From: Oscarella lobularis
Taxonomy: Eukaryota > Porifera > Homoscleromorpha > Homosclerophorida > Oscarellidae
DNA: 64,000 nucleotides
Reading direction: 5' to 3'
Assembly: GCF_947507565.1 (NCBI RefSeq)
Contig: NC_089192.1
Coordinates: 2,264,718-2,328,717, forward strand
Of this stretch, positions 33,935 to 44,462 are shown one piece after another (the stretch's first letter is position 1; each line of letters starts with the position of its first letter). Both the position numbers and the translations under genes were made by a program. The notes under the pieces are model-generated. The model saw nothing but the letters and a program-made list of their open reading frames with translations, did not search any database and was not told the origin of the DNA.

Positions 33935-34349
33935 GTGAAAGTTCTACCTTCACTAGGAGTGTAGGTTGTACCTTCACAGCGAGTGAAAGTTCTACCTTCA
34001 CAACGAGTGAAGGTTCTACCTTCATTAGGAGAGATCATTCATTAGTAGTGAATGTTCTAATTTCATTAGTAGTACAAGTTTTACCTTCATTAGGAGTGAA
34101 GGTTCTACCTTCACAAAGAGTGATGATTCTACCTTCACTTCGAGGGAAGGTTCTGCCTTCACTAGGAGTGAAAGTTCTACCTTCACTATGAGTGAAGGTT
34201 ATACCTTCACAACAAGGGAAGGTTTTACCTTCTATATTAGTGAAGGTTCTATCTACACTACGAGTAAAGGCTCTACCTCCACAACGAGTAAAGGTTCTAC
34301 CTTTACTACGAGTGAAGGTTCTACATTCACAACGAGTAAAAGTTCTACC
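33935..34349. repeat. 19-bp palindromic repeat array
   Basis: About 20 degenerate units of GTGAAGGTTCTACCTTCAC with linkers such as AACGAG, TAGGAG and TACGAG. Interrupted at 34350 by the inverted-repeat-bounded segment and resumed at 40264. Confidence 0.85.
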
Positions 34350-34363
34350 TACAGGGTTCTGCC

Positions 34364-34470
34364 CACATGGGTCGGCATGGGTCGGCCCCGACCCTTACTC
34401 GCCTATCGCCGACCCATACTACTATAACGTTATGACAGCCCGTAGCTTGCAATAATTACTGCCGGGTACA
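34364..34470. other. Short unique patch with hairpin
   Basis: Non-repetitive sequence inside the left end. GGGTCGG CC CCGACCC at 34380-34395 forms a perfect 7-bp stem, and GGGTCGGC is repeated upstream with GCCGACCC downstream. No gene seen. Confidence 0.6.
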
Positions 34471-34548
34471 TCGTCCAAAACAACCGTCCAAGACAATTTT
34501 TAAAATGGTCCAAGACAATTTTAAAAATTGTCCCAAGAAAAATTAGAT
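34471..34548. repeat. AAAATTGTCC/AAGACAATTT repeat, left flank
   Basis: Three or four degenerate copies of a CCAAGACAATTTTAAAAATT motif, related to the GGACAATTTGTCC unit. The same repeat lies on the far side of the TAGATTTG array (39972-40200). Confidence 0.7.
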
Positions 34549-37500
34549 GGTAGGTAGATTGTAGATTTGTAGATTGTAGATTTGTAGATTCGTAGATTGT
34601 AGATTCGTAGATCGTAGATTCATAGATCGTAGATTTGTAGATTTGTAGATTGTAGATTCGTAGATCGTAGATTCGTAGATCGTAGATTTGTAGATTGTAG
34701 ATTAGTAGATTTGTAGATTCGTAGATTTGTAGTTTTGTAGATTGTAGATTTGTAGATTCGTAGATTTGTAGATTTGCAGATAGTAGATTCGTAGATTGTA
34801 GATTTGTAGATTCGTAGATTTGTAGATTTGTAGATAGTTGATTCGTAGATCGTAGATTCGTAGATCGTAGATTCGTAGATCGTAGATTTGTAGTAGATTT
34901 GTAGATTTGTAGATTTGTAGATTTGTAGATTTGTAGATTCGTAGATTTGTAGCTTCGATTTGTAGATTATAGATCGTAGATTTGTAGATCGTAGATTCGT
35001 AGATTTGTAGATTATAGATTGTAGATTTTTAGATTTGTGGATTGTAGATCGTAAATTCGTAGAGTGTAGATTTGTAGATTGTAGATTCGAAGATCGTAGA
35101 TTTGTAGTAGATTTGTAGCTTCGATTTGTAGATTTGTAGATTTGTAGATTTGTAGATTTGTAGATTTGTAGATTCGTAGATTTGTAGCTTCGATTTGTAG
35201 ATTATAGATCGTAGATTTGTAGATCGTAGATTCGTAGATTTGTAGATTATAGATTGTAGATTTTTAGATTTGTAGATTGTAGATCGTAAATTCGTAGATT
35301 GTAGATTTGTAGATTGTAGATTCGTAGATCGTAGATTTGTAGTAGATTTGTAGCTTCGATTTGTAGATTTGTAGATTTGTAGATTTGTAGATTCGTAGCT
35401 TCGATTTTGTAGATTTTTAGCTTCGATTTGTAGATTGTAGATTTGTAGATCGTAGATTTGTAGATCGTAGATTCGTAGATTTGTAGATTATAGATTGTAG
35501 ATCGTAGATTTGTAGATTGTAGATCGTAGATTGTAGATTTGTAGATTTGTAGATTTGTAGATCGTTAGATTTGTAGATTGTAGATCGTAGATTCGTAGAT
35601 CGTAGATTTTTAGATTTGTAGATTGTAGATTCGTAGATCGTAGATCGTAGATTTGTAGATCGTAGATTTGTAGATTGTAGATTTGTAGATCGTTAGATTC
35701 GTAGATTGTAGATTCGTAGATCGTAGATTCGTAGATCGTAGATTTGTAGATTATAGATTTGTAGATCGTTAGATTTGTAGATTGTAAATATAGATCGTAG
35801 ATTTGTACATTTGTAGATCGTAGATTCGTAGATCGTAGATTTGTAGTAGATTTGTAGCTTCGATTTGTAGATTTGTAGATTTGTAGATTCGTAGATTTGT
35901 AGATTCGTAGCTTCGATTTTGTAGATTTGTAGCTTCGATTTGTAGATTGTAGATTTGTAGATCGTAGATTTGTAGATCGTAGATTCGTAGATTCGTAGAT
36001 CGTAGATTCGTAGATCGTAGATTTGTAGATTGTAGATTTGTAGATCGTTAGATTTGTAGATTGTAAATATAGATCGTAGATTTGTACATTTGTAGATCGT
36101 AGATTCGTAGATCGTAGATTCGTAGATCGTAGATTTGTAGATTGTAGATTTGTAGATCGTTAGATTTGTAGATTGTAAATATAGATCGTAGATTTGTAGA
36201 TTTGTAGATTCGTAGATTCGTAGATCGTAGATTCGTAGCTTCGATTTTGTAGATTTGTAGCTTCGATTTGTAGATTTGTAGATTTGTAGATTCGTAGATT
36301 TGTAGATTCGTAGCTTCGATTTTGTAGATTTGTATCTTCGATTTGTAGATTGTAGATTTGTAGATCGTAGATTTGTAGATCGTAGATTCGTAGAATCGTA
36401 GATCGTAGATTCGTAGATCGTAGATTTGTAGATTGTAGATTTGTAGATCGTTAGATTCGTAGATTTGTAGATTATAGATTGTAGATCGTAGATTTGTAGA
36501 TTGTAGATCGTAGATTGTAGATTTGTAGATTTGTAGATTTGTAGATCGTTAGATTTGTAGATTGTAGATCGTAGATTCGTAGATCGTAGATTTTTAGATT
36601 TGTGGATTGTAGATTCGTAGATCGTAGATCGTAGATTTGTAGATCGTCGATTTGTAGATTGTAGATTTGTAGATCGTTAGATTCGTAGATTGTAGATTCG
36701 TAGATCGTAGATTCGTACATCGTAGATTTGTAGATTGTAGATTTGTAGATCGTAGATTCGTAGAATCGTAGATCGTAGATTCGTAGATCGTAGATTTGTA
36801 GTAGATTTGTAGCTTCGATTTGTAGATTTGTAGATTTGTAGATTCGTAGATTTGTAGATTCGTAGCTTCGATTTTGTAGATTTGTAGCTTCGATTTGTAG
36901 ATTGTAGATTTGTAGATTGTAGATTTGTAGATCGTAGATTCGTAGATTTGTAGATTATAGATTGTAGATCGTAGATTTGTAGATTGTAGATCGTAGATTG
37001 TAGATTTGTAGATTTGTAGATTTGTAGATCGTTAGATTTGTAGATTGTAGATCGTAGATTCGTAGATCGTAGATTTTTAGATTTGTGGATTGTAGATTCG
37101 TAGATCGTAGATCGTAGATTTGTAGATCGTCGATTTGTAGATTGTAGATTTGTAGATCGTTAGATTCGTAGATTGTAGATTCGTAGATCGTAGATTCGTA
37201 GATCGTAGATTTGTAGATTGTAGATTTGTAGATCGTAGATTCGTAGAATCGTAGATCGTAGATTCGTAGATCGTAGATTTGTAGTAGATTTGTAGCTTCG
37301 ATTTGTAGATTTGTAGATTTGTAGATTCGTAGATTTGTAGATTCGTAGCTTCGATTTTGTAGATTTGTAGCTTCGATTTGTAGATTGTAGATTTGTAGAT
37401 CGTAGATTTGTAGATCGTAGATTCGTAGATTTGTAGATTATAGATTGTAGATCGTAGATTTGTAGATTGTAGATCGTAGATTGTAGATTTGTAGATTTGT

Positions 37501-39971
37501 AGATTTGTAGATCGTTGGATTTGTAGATTGTAGATCGTAGATTCGTAGATCGTAGATTTTTAGATTTGTGGATTGTAGATTCGTAGATCGTAGATCGTAG
37601 ATTTGTAGATCGTCGATTTGTAGATTGTAGATTTGTAGATCGTTAGATTCGTAGATTGTAGATTCGTAGATCGTAGATTCGTAGATCGTAGATTTGTAGA
37701 TTGTAGATTTGTAGATCGTTAGATTTGTAGATTGTAAATATAGATCGTAGATTTGTACATTTGTAGATCGTAGAATCGTAGATCGTAGATTCGTAGATCG
37801 TAGATTTGTAGATTGTAGATTTGTAGATCGTTAGATTTGTAGATTGTAAATATAGATCGTAGATTTGTAGATTTGTAGATTCGTAGATTCGTAGATCGTA
37901 GATTCGTAGCTTCGATTTTGTAGATTTGTAGCTTCGATTTGTAGATTTGTAGATTTGTAGATTCGTAGATTTGTAGATTCGTAGCTTCGATTTTGTAGAT
38001 TTGTATCTTCGATTTGTAGATTGTAGATTTGTAGATCGTAGATTTGTAGATCGTAGATTCGTAGAATCGTAGATCGTAGATTCGTAGATCGTAGATTTGT
38101 AGATTGTAGATTTGTAGATCGTTAGATTTGTAGATTGTAAATATAGATCGTAGATTTGTACATTTGTAGATCGTAGATTCGTAGATCGTAGATTTGTAGT
38201 AGATTTGTAGCTTCGATTTGTAGATTTGTAGATTTGTAGGTTCGTAGATTTGTAGATTCGTAGCTTCGATTTTGTAGATTTGTAGCTTCGATTTGTAGAT
38301 TGTAGATTTGTAGATCGTAGATTTGTAGATCGTAGATTCGTAGATTTGTAGATTATAGATTGTAGATCGTAGATTTGTAGATTGTAGATCGTAGATTGTA
38401 GATTTGTAGATTTGTAGATTTGTAGATCGTTAGATTTGTAGATTGTAGATCGTAGATTCGTAGATCGTAGATTTTTAGATTTGTGGATTGTAGATTCGTA
38501 GATCGTAGATCGTAGATTTGTAGATCGTCGATTTGTAGATTGTAGATTTGTAGATCGTTAGATTCGTAGATTGTAGATTCGTAGATCGTAGATTCGTAGA
38601 TCGTAGATTTGTAGATTGTAGATTTGTAGATCGTAGATTCGTAGAATCGTAGATCGTAGATTCGTAGATCGTAGATTTGTAGATTGTAGATTTGTAGATC
38701 GTTAGATTTGTAGATTGTAAATATAGATCGTAGATTTGTACATTTGTAGATCGTAGATTCGTAGATCGTAGATTTGTAGTAGATTTGTAGCTTCGATTTG
38801 TAGATTTGTAGATTTGTAGATTCGTAGATTTGTAGATTCGTAGCTTCGATTTTGTAGATTTGTAGCTTCGATTTGTAGATTGTAGATTTGTAGATCGTAG
38901 ATTTGTAGATTGTAGATCTTAGATTGTAGATTTGTAGATTTGTAGATTTGTAGATCGTTAGATTTGTAGATTGTAGATCGTAGATTCGTAGATCGTAGAT
39001 TCGTAGATTTGTAGATTATAGATTGTAGATCGTAGATTTGTAGATTGTAGATCGTAGATTGTAGATTTGTAGATTTGTAGATTTGTAGATCGTCGATTTG
39101 TAGATTGTAGATTTGTAGATCGTTAGATTCGTAGATTGTAGATTCGTAGATCGTAGATTCGTAGATCGTAGATTTGTAGATTGTAGATTTGTAGATCGTA
39201 GATTCGTAGAATCGTAGATCGTAGATTCGTAGATCGTAGATTTGTAGATTGTAGATTTGTAGATCGTTAGATTTGTAGATTGTAAATATAGATCGTAGAT
39301 TTGTACATTTGTAGATCGTAGATTCGTAGATCGTAGATTTGTAGTAGATTTGTAGCTTCGATTTGTAGATTTGTAGATTTGTAGATTCGTAGATTTGTAG
39401 ATTCGTAGCTTCGATTTTGTAGATTTGTAGCTTCGATTTGTAGATTGTAGATTTGTAGATCGTAGATTTGTAGATCGTAGATTCGTAGATTTGTAGATTA
39501 TAGATTGTAGATCGTAGATTTGTAGATTGTAGATCGTAGATTGTAGATTTGTAGATTTGTAGATTTGTAGATCGTTGGATTTGTAGATTGTAGATCGTAG
39601 ATTCGTAGATCGTAGATTTTTAGATTTGTGGATTGTAGATTCGTAGATCGTAGATCGTAGATTTGTAGATCGTCGATTTGTAGATTGTAGATTTGTAGAT
39701 CGTTAGATTCGTAGATTGTAGATTCGTAGATCGTAGATTCGTAGATCGTAGATTTGTAGATTGTAGATTTGTAGATCGTTAGATTTGTAGATTGTAAATA
39801 TAGATCGTAGATTTGTACATTTGTAGATCGTAGAATCGTAGATCGTAGATTCGTAGATCGTAGATTTGTAGATTGTAGATTTGTAGATCGTTAGATTTGT
39901 AGATTGTAAATATAGATCGTAGATTTGTAGATTTGTAGATTCGTAGATTCGTAGATCGTAGATTCGTAGAT
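34549..39971. repeat. 7/8-bp satellite array (TAGATTTG / TAGATCG / TAGATTCG)
   Basis: 5.4 kb of short units TAGATTTG, TAGATTCG, TAGATTG and TAGATCG. A 483-bp higher-order repeat is visible: the rare string TTTTTAGATTTGTGG occurs at 36591, 37074 and 37557 (exact 483-base steps), then at 38472 and 39617 with altered spacing. Other landmarks such as GTAGCTTCGATTT recur in the same order. Confidence 0.92.
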
Positions 39972-40249
39972 CTCAAGACATTTCTAAAGATTGTCCCCAG
40001 ACAATTCTAAAAATTGTCCCAAGACAAGTCTAAAATTGTCCTGAGACAATTTAAAAAATTTAAAAATCGCCAAAACAGTTTTAAAAATGTTCCAAGACAA
40101 TTTTAAAAATCGTTTTAAGAAATTTTTTAAATTGCCTAGGACCATTTTAAAATTGTCTTTGAAGATTTTTAAAATTGTCTCGGACTTTTTTTAAAATTGC
40201 GTATTTTATCTATCCTTCCATACCTTCTTCCCACACTAAAAATATTCTC
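39972..40249. repeat. AAAATTGTCC/AAGACAATTT repeat, right flank, then AT-rich sequence
   Basis: About eight degenerate units of TTGTCC...AAGACAATTTTAAAA, decaying into TTTAAAATTG-rich sequence and 50 bases with no recognisable feature before the right inverted repeat. Confidence 0.65.
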
Positions 40250-40263
40250 GGCAGAACCCTGTA

Positions 40264-40309
40264 CCTTCATTAGGAGTGAAGGTTCTACCTTCATTATGAG
40301 TAAAGGATC
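40264..40309. repeat. 19-bp palindromic repeat remnant
   Basis: Two units of GTGAAGGTTCTACCTTCAT outside the right inverted repeat; continues the array broken at 34349. Confidence 0.75.
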
Positions 40310-40411
40310 TTTTCAAAATTGTCCTTGGGACAATTTGTCCTTGGGACAATTTGTTCTGGGACAATTATAAAATTGTCCTGGGACAATTATAAAATTGTCC
40401 TAGGACAATTT
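40310..40411. repeat. GGACAATTTGTCC satellite, short
   Basis: About six degenerate units including an ACAATTATAAAATTGTCCT variant, just upstream of promoter block 3. Confidence 0.8.
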
Positions 40412-41117
40412 TCGAGAATACGAACGACGCGCCGTTCCAGTCGTCATAACAGGCGCAACGGACACGTGGAAAGCGAGAACCGCGTGGACAGATACTGGGG
40501 TGAAGGTTTAGAAGGTAGGGATCGGGTTAGGTACAAAGCGAACCGAGTTAGAGCGAACAGACTGTGTAGAGCTGCCGTCGAGTGGAATTCGGGCTCGTTT
40601 AACGCTTAACGTGTACCGTTTTGCCTCGAACACCCTCGCAAACCCCTGCTACACTATTATCGATTGTAAATAGTTTGAAATCTTTGTTTTCAATACTTTT
40701 TTTGACGTCACTTATATAATCCACCATAGTCACGTGCTTGCGTTAGCGCGCTTGACTCGTTTGTTACGAATGAATGGAAAATGGCTCAAAACGACAGATT
40801 CGAAGCTTGAGCGAAGTCAAAAGAGTGAAAGAGGTGAGTCTTGAGTAGTTTAGAACCCGTTCGACCGTTCGCAATGGCGCGAAACGATCGAAATCGAGGC
40901 GTCTGGTCGCCAAGGTGCGACGCGCCCTGCGAAATGCGCTGGAATCGTTTCGTTTCGACGCGGAATCATGTTTTCGGAACGTTACGAAGGTGGCGTATTT
41001 CGAGTCGTTTGCGACGATTTCGATGTGCGAAAAGGGGGCGTGGCCCTTAACTTTCGCGCTCGCTCCACGACAAACGGCGTATCGTATGCCGTCGGCGAAT
41101 CGAAAATCGAAAACTAG
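40412..41117 (+). other. CpG-rich promoter/first-exon block, diverged copy 3
   Basis: Clearly homologous to the blocks at 7991 and 30811 only in islands: TGACGTCA (40703-40710), GTCACGTGC (40730-40738), CGTTAGCGCGC, the exon-donor region, and AAAAGGGGGCGTG...CTCGCTCCACGACAAACGGCG near 41030. A TATATAAT lies between the CRE and E-box. Sequence 40412-40680 has no counterpart in the other copies. The old divergence makes the conserved islands informative. Confidence 0.55.
40774..40833 (+). CDS. Putative first coding exon of block 3
   Basis: ATG at 40774 opens a 20-codon frame reading MENGSKRQIRSLSEVKRVKE and ends AAAGAG|GTGAGT, a good donor in phase 0. It is aligned with the exon of block 1 (GGCTC...TCAAAAG|GTAAGT), where the corresponding ATG is absent. 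Basic, helix-prone peptide; no family recognised. The next acceptor of the recurrent type on this strand is 43069. Confidence 0.4.
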
Positions 41118-41292
41118 ATGATATTCTGAATTAATGCAGAATTTATTCTCAATTAATGCAGAATAAATTCTTCATTAATTCTTCATTAATTCTACATTAA
41201 TTCAGTATAAATTCTGAATTAATTCAGAATAAATTCTGAATTAATTCAAAATAAATTCTGCATTAAGTCAGAATAAATTCTGTGTTTATTCA
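41118..41292. repeat. 22-bp AT-rich satellite
   Basis: About 8 units between promoter block 3 and the second INO80E-like block. Confidence 0.9.
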
Positions 41293-41655
41293 GAGAATGT
41301 GAGATTTTTTCGCTATGTTTTAGCGCGCGTTACACTCGAAAAGCCCTGCTCGTCGTTCGTCTCCTGTGCATCGCTTAGCGAGCGAGTTTGAGGTTCTTGA
41401 TCGACTTCTTGTCGTGTTCCGTCACTTTCTGAACGGTTATTGCTAAGTTTTTCGTCGTCATGGCGTTTCGGGGTGTACGAGCGATCTTTTAGAACGATCG
41501 CCGACGTATCGTCGACTCACGACGGAGCGCCTGTCGTTTTCTTCATCTTACATACGATCATGGATGCTTCATGGCAGCATAGCTCTTGTAAAGAATATAG
41601 AATGTTGAAAAGAAATCTGAAGCACCTTGTCTACGTAAGTTCACGATCTTTTATT
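41293..41655 (+). other. INO80E-like promoter/first-exon block, copy 2
   Basis: Second copy of the 361-bp block, the most diverged of the four. It keeps the upstream ten-codon frame, the ATG context and the CTAC|GTAAGT donor. About 1.4 kb downstream lies the CT tract and acceptor at 43069. Confidence 0.62.
41560..41634 (+). CDS. INO80E-like first coding exon, copy 2 (fragment)
   Basis: Same 25 codons with two replacements relative to the other copies: Arg10 to Cys (SSCKEYRM) and Lys19 to Asn (LKRNLKHLVY). The second hits the basic run that defines the similarity to INO80 subunit E. The reading frame and donor are intact. These changes suggest little constraint on this copy. Confidence 0.55.
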
Positions 41656-42780
41656 CTGCATTAATTCAGAATTAATTCTGTATTTATTCAGAATTAATTC
41701 TGCATTAATTCAGAATAAATTCTGCATTAATTCAGAATAAATTCCGCATTTTTTCTGCATTAATTCAGAATTAATTCTGCATTTATTCAGAATAAATTCT
41801 GAATTAATTCTGCATTAATTCGGAATTAATTCTGCATTTATTCAGCATTAATTTTGCATTAATTAAGAATAAATTCTGCATTAATTCAGAATAAATTCTG
41901 CTTTAATTCAGAATAACTTCTGCATTTATTCAGAATAAATACTGCATTAATTCAGAATAAATTCTGCATTAATTCAGAATAAATTCTGAATTCATTCAAA
42001 ATAAATTCTGCATTAATTCAGAATAAATTTCGCATTTATTCTGCATTAATTCAGAATTAATTCTGCATTTATTCAGAATAAATTCTGCATTAATTCAGAA
42101 TAAATTCTGCATTAATTCAGAATTTATTCTGAATTAATTCAGAATAAATGCTACATTTATTCAGAATAAATTCTGCATTAATTCAGAATAAGTTCTGCAA
42201 TAATTCAGAATAAATTCTGCATTAATTCAGAATAAATTCTGAATAAATTACGAATTCATTCAAAATAAATTCTGCATTAATTCAGAATAAATTTCGCATT
42301 TATTCTGCATTAATTCAGAATTAATTCTGAATTAATGCAGAATTTATTCTGAATTAATTCAGAATTTATTCTGAATTAATGCAGGTTTTATTCTGAATTA
42401 ATGCTGAATTTATTCTGAATTAATTTAGAATAAATTCTTCATTAATTCTTCATTAATTCTACATTTATTCAGTATAAATTCTGAATTAATTCAGAATAAA
42501 TTCTGAATTAATTCAGAATAAATTCTGAATTAATTCTGCATTAATTCAGAATTAATTCTGCATTTATTCAGAATTAATTTTGCATTAATTCAGAATAAAT
42601 TCTGCATTAATTCAGAATAAATTCTGCATTAATTCAGAATAACTTCTGCATTTATTCAGAATAAATACTGCATTAATTCAGAATAAATTTTGCATTAATT
42701 CAAAATAAATTCCGCATTTTTTCTGCATTAATTCAGAATTAATTCTGCATTTATTCAGAATTAAATCTGCATTTATTCAG
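41656..42780. repeat. 22-bp AT-rich satellite array
   Basis: 1.1 kb, following the donor at 41635. Confidence 0.92.
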
Positions 42781-42911
42781 AATTTGTCCTGGGGAAAATT
42801 GTCTTGGGACAAATTGTCCTGGGACAATTTGTCCTTGGACAATTTGTCTTGGGGAGAATTTGTCCTGGGGATATTTTGTCCTGGGACAATTTGTCCTGGG
42901 ACAATTTGTCC
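42781..42911. repeat. GGACAATTTGTCC satellite
   Basis: About eight units between 22-bp and CT-rich satellites, the same order as at 18661. Confidence 0.9.
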
Positions 42912-43055
42912 TTCTCCTATGCCTTTTGCCTTCTCCCTTTGCCTTTTGCTTTCTCCCTTTGCCTTTTGCCTTCTCCCTTTGCCTTTTGCCTTCTCCCTTT
43001 GCCTTTTGCCTTCTCCCATTGCCTTTTGCCTTTTTCTTTGCCTTTTGCCTTCTCC
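42912..43055 (+). repeat. CT-rich satellite, short
   Basis: About seven units, the shortest of the three CT tracts, again ending at the acceptor TTTTTGTAAACAG. Confidence 0.9.
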
Positions 43056-43510
43056 CTTTTTGTAAACAGGGTGTTCCTGGAGGATGTCAGATAAGTGCCG
43101 TGCAATTGTTTATGAGTTGTGCGGCTTTGTTAATGTGTATAGGGGCAATGTTAGGGCAGAGTCAATACTGTTAGGTATATAATGGGTCCTAATTGTGTTA
43201 CATATTTCTAATTAGTTTTCTTAGGGGCATAGGGATGGGAGGAACAATGACAAGGAGGGAGATGGGGCGCGAGGGAGAAGAGGAACAAGCAGGCAGGGAG
43301 GAGAAGGAATATCAAGGGATCGATGGTATGTGATGTAGGTAGAGTTTTAGTTATTGAGGGGTCTCTAATTCGTTTTATAGATGTGTAAGAGCGTAAGGAA
43401 GAATGATACGAGCAACGGATGCGAGTGGGAAGAGGAGGATTGGAAGGGAAGGCAATCAGAAGGGAGGATGACTATCGAGGGGGCAAAGGTATGTGATGTA
43501 GGTAGAGTTT
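43056..43510 (+). pseudogene. Acceptor-exon block, copy C (frameshifted relative to A)
   Basis: Exons 43070-43174 (ATG at 43084, MSDKCRAIVYELCGFVNVYR), from 43233, and 43381-43488 correspond to copy A. The second exon has four extra bases (CAAGGAGGGAGATGG versus CAAGGAGATGG), shifting the frame to an acidic run, EMGREGEEEQAGREEKEYQG, so it no longer joins the third exon in frame. That acidic frame aligns codon-for-codon with exon three, so copy C may show the older state and A and B the deletion. Confidence 0.45.
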
Positions 43511-43618
43511 TCTTGGGGACAATTGTCCTGGGACATTTGGTCCTGGGACAATTTGTCCAGGGACAATTTGTCATGGGACAATTTGTCCTGGGACAATTTT
43601 TCCTGGGAAAATTTGTCC
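43511..43618. repeat. GGACAATTTGTCC satellite, short
   Basis: About seven units, then GTCCTTACAGGAG into the 48-bp array as at 9018. Confidence 0.88.
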
Positions 43619-44462
43619 TTACAGGAGAGACCCGTTTGCTAGCCCCCTGTAATTTCGCTGTAATTTATTACAGGAGAGACCCGTTGGCTAACCCCCTGTA
43701 ATTTCGCTGTATTTTATTACAAGAGAGACCCGTTGGCTAACCCCCTGTAATTTCGCTGTAATTTATTCCAGGAGAGACCCGTTGGCTAGCCCCTGTAATT
43801 TCGCTGTAGTTTATTACAGGAGATACCCGTTAGCTAGCCTCTGTAATTTCGCTGTAATTTATTACAGGAGAGACCCTTTTGCTAGCCCCTGTAATTTCGC
43901 TGTATTTTATTACAAGAGAGACCCGTTGGCTAACCCCTGTAAGTTCGCTCTAATTTATTACAGGAGAGACCCTTTTGTTAGCCCCTGTAATTTCGCTATA
44001 ATTTATTACAGGAGAGACCCGTTGGCTAACCTCCAGTAATTTTCCTGTAATTTATTACACGAGAGACCCGTTGCCTAACCCCCTGTAAATTTGCTGTAAT
44101 TTATTACAGGAGAGACCCTTTGGCTAGCCCCAGTAATTTCGCTGTAATTTATTACAGGAGAGACCCGTTTGCTAACCCCCTGTAATTTCGCTGTAATTTA
44201 TTACAGGAGAGACCCGTTTACTATCCCCCTGTAAATTCGCTGTAATTTATTACAGGAGAGACCCGTTGGCTAGCCCCTGTAATTTCGCTGTAATTTATTA
44301 CAGGAAAGACCCGTTTGCTAGCCTCTTTAATTTGGCTGTAATTTTTTACAGGAGAGTCCCGTTGGCTAACTCCCTGTTAATTCCCTGTAATTTATTACAG
44401 GAGAGACCCGTTGGCTAACCCCCTGTAATTTCGCTGTAGTTTATTACAGGAGAGACCCGTTG
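43619..44462. repeat. 48-bp satellite array
   Basis: About 17 units without the strict dimer alternation of 9019-10090. Confidence 0.92.

Larger units (their letters stand above)
34350..40263. mobile_element. 5.9-kb insertion bounded by 14-bp inverted repeats
   Basis: The left end TACAGGGTTCTGCC (34350-34363) is the exact reverse complement of the right end GGCAGAACCCTGTA (40250-40263). The same 19-bp palindromic repeat lies outside both ends, as if one array had been split. A left-flank TACCTA and right-flank TACCTT could be a degraded target duplication. CAGGG termini resemble hAT-type ends, but no transposase frame exists inside; the interior is satellite plus a short unique patch. A non-autonomous DNA element whose interior expanded is possible; chance or array-mediated rearrangement is the alternative. 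Confidence 0.45.

Noticed and set aside
34188..34455. Short frames of 79-87 residues in the 19-bp palindromic array
   Set aside because: Low-complexity Ser/Thr/Val translation of the repeat, running by chance into the adjacent unique patch.
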